Origin: Lojkania enalia
Lineage: Eukaryota > Ascomycota > Dothideomycetes > Pleosporales
Length of the DNA stretch: 64,000 bases
NCBI GenBank assembly: GCA_010094045.1
Contig: ML986590.1
Location: 570,109-634,108 of the forward strand
Direction: 5' to 3'
Shown here in pieces: positions 57,701-64,000 of the stretch; positions within the stretch are counted from its first letter, which is position 1, and every line of letters starts with the position of its first letter. The notes under the pieces are model-generated. The model saw only the letters and a list, made by a program, of their open reading frames with translations. It was not told where the DNA came from and did not search any database. The translations under genes and the position numbers were made by a program.

Positions 57701-58561
57701 TATTGGTCGCAGCCGTATACCTACCAGCTCCAGAGCGTTCGCCTCGCCTGCGGCATCGTCCTCGATGATTCGATGCAGGTATCCACAGCAATTCGTTGGT
57801 TTATGAGAACCTATCCATTCGGAAGCGACCTATTCCGCCTCTACGGAAGCGCAAATCGGCTCTGTTCACAACCTGAAGGTTTCGCCTCAGGATCAGCACT
57901 GAAGGTCCTCATGCGGTATATCAAAGCTATGGACTACGCTCTCCTAAACCCACAGCAAAGGGCGCGATATAATTTCCAGGGTAATGACCGCACCACGTGG
58001 TTCACTAATGCCGTGTCGACAGGTATCATTGGCAATGTCAGAGACCATGATCCGGCTCTCTTCGCACTGTTCGGACATGCTATGGCAAACGGCCAGAACT
58101 TCATCACGGCGTTGAACTATTATTTTCGCGCATATGCGCTTACTCCTGACGACCCGATACTGAATCTCTCCATAGGCCTAGCATACCTTCAACATGCCTT
58201 GAAGAGGCTATCCGAAAATAGACAATATCAGATCCAGCAAGGCTTCTCATTCATTTACCGGTATTATGACCTTCGCACCAAGGATGGCGTGGCTGCGGAA
58301 TGTTCCGAGGCAGAGTTCAATCTGGGAAGGGCATGGCATTCGCTAGGCTTGGCGAATGAAGCTGTGCCCCACTACGAGCAGTGCATAACGCTCAGCGAAC
58401 GGGCGAAGCGAGAAGCAAAAGAAGACGATGCACGGAAGGAGTTAGAATCTGCAGAGGATTTTGCAACAGAGGCGGCTTTTGCGTTGCAGCAAGTCTATGC
58501 GTTGTCAGGGGACCTTTTAAGTGCGAAGAAGGTAACGGAGAAGGTGCTCGTCATCAATTAA
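54742..58561 (+). CDS. TFC4: TFIIIC subunit tau131/TFC4 (TPR protein, RNA polymerase III initiation)
   Basis: Assembly platform of TFIIIC that binds TFIIIB (Brf1/Bdp1) at tRNA and 5S genes in the nucleus. Two exons: 54742-56451 and 56501-58561 (49-bp intron GTACGT...TTTAG); 1256 aa. ATG 54742 (MESRDVFHNFWSKGQPF) is the first in frame. N-terminus: Gly/Gln/His/Tyr-rich, then an acidic stretch (EEEQEFLRQLAEKDDSSADS, DVDDMIDDLDEYEDEE) followed directly by an Arg/Gly-rich segment (RRGRGRSKACGRGRGGRGGT). TPR array 1 starts about residue 280 (FKSLQKLANNAYLKGNLQET; YASHSLLSEAYEKMGDKQKA). The second array is in exon 2 and ends in FNLGRAWHSLGLANEAVPHY and FALQQVYALSGDLLSAKKVT. Larger than yeast Tfc4 (1025 aa), mainly in the N-terminal region and the spacer. 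Confidence 0.94.
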
Positions 58562-59747
58562 ATATCCGATAGTGTAAACGTACAAAAGAAATTGTATCAG
58601 GCTATGGACAAAAAGCACGGCAGGTCTTGTGATGGGGATAGACCTGGGGTTTTACTCTAACGCCTATCACTAATGAAATGCTGAATGCTATATTCTTAGT
58701 TTACCCAGGACAGGTCGGAGAGGCCAAGTTGCGTCTATAGTAGGCCTGATAGTTTGGTATATACCATTTGCGATAGCAATTCATTTACTACCTGGCGGAA
58801 AGGATGGTCAAACGATAGACACCGGCGTTCTGTAGTGGCGTTTGTAGGTAAGCTATCAGATCCTCTAATGGTGATTTATAGATCCTGCAGTCGATCTTAT
58901 CCTTCAACTGTGAAACGCCGCCGATAGATCTTGTGGATAGGGTATGTCCCGCCGATGAGATCAGTTTAGATAAGTGCCTAGGTGTGACGAAGGGGTGAGG
59001 CTTGCACGGCGTTGTTGTGCTGCCGAATGGTCTGGAATGGTGGCGCGATGTGCTACATCCTACGATGTGGTTACAGCACTTTACTGTACTAAAGTGTCAG
59101 GGGACAAATTATCCCGCGTCTACGGGGTCGAAGAGTATCACGCGGCTCATCGGATACTATGATGCTACACCGCAGTCTGTAACTCAGCGTCCTGATTACG
59201 TCTACGTCCATGAAACGCAAACATGACAAGGATCGCCCAGTCAGTCGCTAGTGTACGCATGTTTATCTCATACCTATACGGATGGTTCAGTCGGCGCTTG
59301 GTCGGTGCTTCACGTGTGTACTTATACGTATCAGGTGTCTAATAAACCAGGTATGTGCAGTCACAAGACTGTAGCACCGCCCGTTTTTCTTTTGGATGCC
59401 CGTCTCACGAGATCCACTGCCGCAGAACCAGTGTGACACTTGTGCGCTTGTTGGGTCGACCTTGGGTACATTAGTGCGCGATCTTGGGACCCATCTCTCG
59501 CACAGGTCCATATCTACTCGATTGCGGAAACTGACCAGTAGCTTCGGGTGGACGTCCCAGGTCGAGGATGGATATTTTGCTAGGTCGGGATAGAGTGGCA
59601 TAGCGGGGCTAAGAAGTCGTAATACATGATCTCAAACGAGGACTTTGAGATGCACCCGCATCAGGGCATCGGAAACAGGGGGCTGTACAAGGTGGTACTG
59701 TTTGAGTCTCGAAACGGAAGTTGTACGGACACAATAAGCTAATTAGC
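58562..59747. other. Intergenic, no gene recognised
   Basis: About 1.2 kb downstream of TFC4 leading into transposon remnants. Only chance frames. A GCGCGCGCGC run lies further right at 59951-59961. Confidence 0.4.
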
Positions 59748-59867
59748 CCAGAGAGACTGCTATTGTAGAAGCTATTCGTGATTATAATGCAGACATTTAT
59801 CTCGACCAATTAGCTGCCGCTCGAGCCTACGGCTCTACTCGAACTGCACTCCAGTCGCGTTTAGCCA
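59748..59867 (+). pseudogene. Pogo-type transposase N-terminal HTH (psq) relic
   Basis: The plus strand reads PRETAIVEAIRDYNADIYLD, QLAAARAYGSTRTALQSRL: the helix-turn-helix psq domain that starts pogo/Fot-type transposases (pattern AxxA...YxVxRxTLxxRL). The frame breaks soon after; LGSQVESFLTEF in another frame may continue it. No catalytic DDE region follows. Confidence 0.6.
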
Positions 59868-60103
59868 TGAATTTCAACAGCAACTGGGCTCTCAAGTAGA
59901 GAGCTTCCTAACTGAATTCTAAAGAAGACGCATGCGGATATCCTCCCTCTGCGCGCGCGCGCGAGAAAACAGCGAATTACAACTCTCCGAATAAATAACG
60001 CCCAATAGCCTATCAGTAAACCCTAACGTGCATTAATATATCTCGCTGGTCAGCAGCGCACCCTCCTGATGCACTCTTTTTACAATAGCTCAACTAACGT
60101 ACC

Positions 60104-60335
60104 TTATAAGCGAGCGGCCCATACAAGCGAGCGGTCCACCCTATCAACTGTTTCAATCTTTATATACGTATAGCTCAATAACCAAGTAATATAATAGCAA
60201 TTTACAACTTGCACGATTATTCTATAGAAACCTCTGCATCCTTCTAGCATGTACAAGAATTATGCCTAGTCTTACTGTAGCGGCTAACGTATTTCACAAG
60301 CGAGTCGCCCACCCAAGCGAGTCGCCCACCTTATC
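60104..60335 (+). repeat. Two pogo-type terminal repeat fragments
   Basis: 60104-60150 TAACGTACCTTATAAGCGAG with a second AAGCGAGCGGTCCACC, and 60283-60335 TAACGTATTTCACAAGCGAG with a second AAGCGAGTCGCCCACC. Each contains the subrepeat AAGCGAG(T/C)(C/G)GCCCAC twice. The single copy at 25147 is the same motif. Confidence 0.6.
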
Positions 60336-60433
60336 AGCCATCTCTGTATTTAGAGGCGTGCATCGCGACAACGCCAGCAGGTATTACTATAATATTTTGA
60401 TAGGGGATAGATATACTATTTATCTGCTACTGT

Positions 60434-60690
60434 GTAAGTTCTAGCATTATGTCCAGGCTCGCTGCAGCGGCTGCAGCGCTTCTGGTGCAGCGTGCCCGCT
60501 CTTCTGCGCTTCCCACCTGCGTGTACTTCATCCCCTAGCTGCTTATCTACCTCCTTTTAAGCAGCTATCTCAGCAGCTTCGGCCTTAGTAAGACTACCTT
60601 ACTTTTGTAGAACCTTTTTTGATCGCTTTTTGCGCTGCGATAGAGCCTTATTTACTTCCTAAAGCTGACCAAGTAGAGCTAGAGGTAGAA
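60434..60690 (-). pseudogene. Pogo-type transposase C-terminal relic, interrupted by gypsy LTR
   Basis: The minus strand reads LLGQL-EVNKALSQRKKRSK, GSLTKAEAAEIAA, KEVDKQLGDEVHAGGKRRRA, CSRCSEPGHNARTY, the C-terminal coiled and zinc-knuckle part of pogo/Tan1-like fungal transposases (family ending RCG-CGK-GHNARTC). The last Cys is Tyr (TAC at 60436-60434) and two Gln codons are TAG, consistent with RIP. Toward the N-terminus the reading stops at about 60690, where the RIP-degraded gypsy LTR begins, so gypsy seems to have inserted into this gene. Confidence 0.7.
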
Positions 60691-63600
60691 TAAGATAAGC
60701 GAAAAGCTTTAGGATAAGGTTATATATAAAGCTTTTCGTAGAACGATTTCTTCGTATTATTATACTACCCCCCTCCTTATAGGCTGATAGTCTCTATCTA
60801 TACTAGTTTAAGAGGGAATTAGAGCTGTTACGGATAGGTTCTAGTATAAAGAAATTTCTTTAAGGAGATATTTATTGGTAAGAGTTAATACGTATAATTA
60901 CCTATAAAGATACATTTATATATTAATATAATATTAAGTAAGGTTTTTATAGTAAGTATAATTAACCTATATATTAGCTAGTAACTACTATTATAACGGT
61001 TTATTAATATTACAATTTCGTCGCGTATAGTAACGAGTGTTTACTAGTCTTAGTATATTACTAGATTGCTATTAACTAAGCTTCCTTAACTAAATAACAA
61101 CTTCTACTCTATATATATTATTGCGTATCTCTAGAACTATTAATTATTAAAGTATTACTAACGCTTTATAGAAAAAATTAATTAATATACTACTCTACCT
61201 ACCTTCTAAAGCCTCTTTAAAGGCGTTCTAAATTATCTACCTTTAGGTTATATACACGCTCGCCCGTAGATAGTATATAATATTTACCTTTTAGTCTCTA
61301 AGGTTAAAAAAATACGAGTATTATACCTTATAAAATAAAAAGTATAACCCTATATAAATCGCATCTAATACTAGTAGAATATTTACTACTAATATACTTA
61401 TAGATCCCCTTCTATTATAAGGAGGAGTTTCTAGTCTTCCGGGGCTATCTTAAACTATAGATAGTGGCCCGATATTTAGGAGATAAAGAGGATAAAAAAG
61501 TAGCCTTTAAGACTATTTTAGAGTCTACTTATAGTCTAGTACTTATAACCTAGATTATAAAGAGTTAGAAAGATAGCCTTTTTATAGCTAGTATCTAAGT
61601 AGCTTTATTCTACTAGAGTACTAAGTTACTCTATTAGGTTTCAGCTTTAGAGGCTCTAGTATCTAGCCTTTAAGCTAATATTACGGCGCTCTCGAGCGGC
61701 TAAAGATAAAGTAGAGGAGGTTTAAAGGGAGTCTAGAAGGAAGAAAAGAGAAGGAGAGTAGAAGAGAAGAGGACTAGGGAGATATCTAACAACCTACTAT
61801 TAGATCCTCCGGATTTTATAGAAGAGTAATTTTAGGCCTATAATTTAGTTTTCTAATCTACTACTTAACTCTTATATATTGTTATTTACTAGGTAATCTA
61901 TATTCTCTATACTATTCTTATATATCTTAATCTATTTAGTTAGGGCTTTTAGGAGTTCTAGCTAATTCGGATATTTATTATAAAAAGCTCTTAGTTTATA
62001 AAGCGAACCTATAAAATTTAAAGCTTTATACTAGATTAAGTTAAAATTATATCTTACCTATTTTATATAGTATTTAAGGGTCTTGTAATACAGCTTATTA
62101 GCTAGTATTTCTTTAACCTCCTACTCTTCTACCCCCTTAATAGTAATAGCGGGTGGTTTCGGAGCTTCTTACTTTAGTAGAAGGTCTTAAGGGTTCTTAT
62201 ATAGTAGGTTTAGTACGAAGATATTATATATTCTTAATCCTAAGGGTAGTTATAGATAGTATAAGTTTCTAATCTATTCTAGTATTTTAAAAGGGCCCTC
62301 CTATTAATTAGATAGCTTTCGGCTTAGTCTCTAGACTATAAGATTCTTAGTATTTAGGTAGACTATATTACTAATCTACTAATTAATCGGTTACTAATAA
62401 TAGTTAATAATAGATTATATATAATTCTAAACCTTCTTAATATTAGCTTTTATAGTTTCCTAGGCTGTATATATATAAGTTACTAGAGCTAAGGTATTTT
62501 TATAATTTAATTTATCTATTATAGTAATAGGATTAATAGAATATTTCTAATCCTAACTTTAATAGAGCTTAAATCTATATAGGATCTAATACGGGGATAT
62601 TCTAATAGTTGTATAGGGTAGAATTATTTATACTCGGTTAATTATAGATAATAGAGAACTCTAGTTATTCTAGTAGAAGGATATAAAAGAGTATAGTCTC
62701 TAATTAATATACTTATTTATAATTTCTATCTATCTATTAGTCTCTTTATAATAAGTAGTAGATAGTTTAATCTTTATACCTAAGATATAGTAGAATTCGG
62801 ACTAGAAGCTAGATATAAACTAAGGTTCTTAGTCTAAAATAATAGTTTTAGGCGTATAGTTAAAGCGGTACATCTATTAAATAAACAATTCAGCTATTCC
62901 CTGTACGTTAATTATATGATAGTAGGGAATAGATACCGCTTATTTAGATAGGCGATTAATTACTACTATAATCTAATTATATCCGGACTTATCTATAGAG
63001 AAATCCTTAAAGTTAATATATAGGTGTTATATTAGTTAATTTAGTATAAAAAGTAGGTAGATAAAACCTAGGGTTTAGGTTTATATTAGATAAGCTTTAT
63101 AGTATAAGATATAATTCTATATATATTATTTATAAGTAGCTTCTATACCCTTTTAATAATACTTCTAAGATAGTAACTAATAGGTTTTAGTAGCGCTTAG
63201 GTGTATAGAGGATACTTAGTTATAAGCCTCTTATATAAGTCGTATATAAAAGCCTAAATCTAATAGAATATATAAGCGATTATTATAGAGGAGTAGTCTA
63301 TTCTCTATCTAATACTTGTAGGGTAAAAGGGTATATTCTTATATAAAGGAGGCTCGATTTTTCTATAGTAATATGTCGATCAACTCTAGAGAGTCTAGTA
63401 ATATAATCTACTCTTAGCCTTTAATAACGTTTAGTATAGCCGCTTAAGTTATTATTTAAATAATATAGGACTAGGCTAATTTAGTATTAATTTAGGGGTA
63501 AAGTTAATACAGTCTAAGTAGGACTCTTAACTAGTTATTAGTTTAAGCTGCTTTTAAGTTTTTTATATCTTATTTATAATAGCTAAAAATATTCGCTCTA

Positions 63601-64000
63601 GTATTATTTTTATCTAGAGTATACTTAATTTAGAACTAATACTAAACTAATTCCTCGGTCTAATAAACTTAATAAATATTAAATACCTTTATAATTATAA
63701 AATATTCGAGTAAGCGATAATTAGTATATACTAGAGTTCTAGTAGCTACTAAAGTAAATTCTACCCTCTATTATTTAAACGTAGTAACGATTGTAAATAG
63801 TTCTTTATTATAAATCTCCTAGTTTAGTTCTAAACCGGATAGAACCTTACTATAGAACGCTATAGGGTACTATTTACTATTAGAATGTTTCTATAATAAT
63901 ACTTCTATAACTACTCTATTAGAGGCGTTAGTTTCCATTTTTATTTCTAATATAGGGTTAAAGTAGTAGAGTATAGGTATACTTAATAGGGCTGACTTTA
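60690..64000 (-). mobile_element. Gypsy-A copy 2: RIP-mutated Ty3/gypsy, RNase H to LTR, runs off window
   Basis: Reverse-orientation copy of 25290-26960, extending further upstream. From the right edge on the minus strand: KMETNASNRVVIEVLL (RNase H, 'VETDASDRAVGGVL'), YPIAFYSKVLSGLELN-EIYN-KELFTIV, then a long integrase region, the chromodomain near 62090-62160 (EEVKE-ILANKLYY-type), the 1-kb 3' region, a purine-rich tract (CCCCCCTCCTTA at 60769-60780 on plus) and the LTR start. RT and gag lie outside the window. The element decays by C-to-T/G-to-A changes like the block on the left. Confidence 0.8.

Overview
The window is nuclear DNA of a filamentous ascomycete (Pezizomycotina); I cannot place it more precisely. 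The evidence is short introns of about 44-134 bp with GTRNGT donors and CTAAC/CTGAC-like branch sites, fungus-specific genes (AA9 LPMO, SLM1, SYS1, UBP2, GH17 SCW-type wall glucanase), and long AT-rich tracts. In those tracts CA/TG dinucleotides are almost gone and TA is in excess (judged by eye), the mark of repeat-induced point mutation (RIP).

Layout. 1-17033 is a gene-dense arm: tubulin cofactor C (-, cut by the window edge), complex I 21.3 kDa/NDUFA11-like subunit (-), ubiquitin hydrolase UBP2 (+), an AA9 LPMO (-), SLM1 (+), an unidentified small protein (-) and an MFS transporter (+). 17034-25289 is gene-poor. It holds a long inverted repeat, a six-unit 17-bp tandem repeat, a solo LTR, a gag zinc-knuckle relic and one gene, a GH17 cell-wall glucanase. 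25290-39345 is a 14-kb RIP-degraded block of nested transposons (two Ty3/gypsy chromoviral fragments, an LTR pair, a pogo-type transposase end, a Ty1/copia integrase and a tRNA-like relic). 39346-58561 is a second gene island: Yta6/Sap1-like AAA ATPase (-), mitoferrin (-), mitochondrial AsnRS (-), PARG-like protein (+), COA6 (-), SYS1 (+), a small secreted protein (-) and TFIIIC subunit TFC4 (+). 58562-60690 is a pogo-transposon graveyard. From 60690 to the right edge runs a second RIP-degraded gypsy, an inverted copy of the one at 25290.

I rebuilt exon structures by hand from splice signals and reading-frame continuity. Every complete multi-exon model closes to a multiple of three with no internal stop. 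One intron (mitoferrin) has a GC donor.

How the genes relate. There is no metabolic cluster. Four products belong to mitochondria (complex I subunit, mitoferrin, AsnRS, COA6), but they are dispersed among unrelated housekeeping genes. The organisation that stands out is compartmental: intact housekeeping islands bordered by RIP-mutated retroelements, with pogo fragments at both boundaries. I found no CRISPR array, no intact rRNA or tRNA gene and no convincing new multi-gene system. The best leads are the two solo LTRs with perfect target-site duplications, the inverted gypsy copies around a gene island, the pogo relics interrupted by gypsy, the unidentified LTR-bounded element and the tRNA-like relic.
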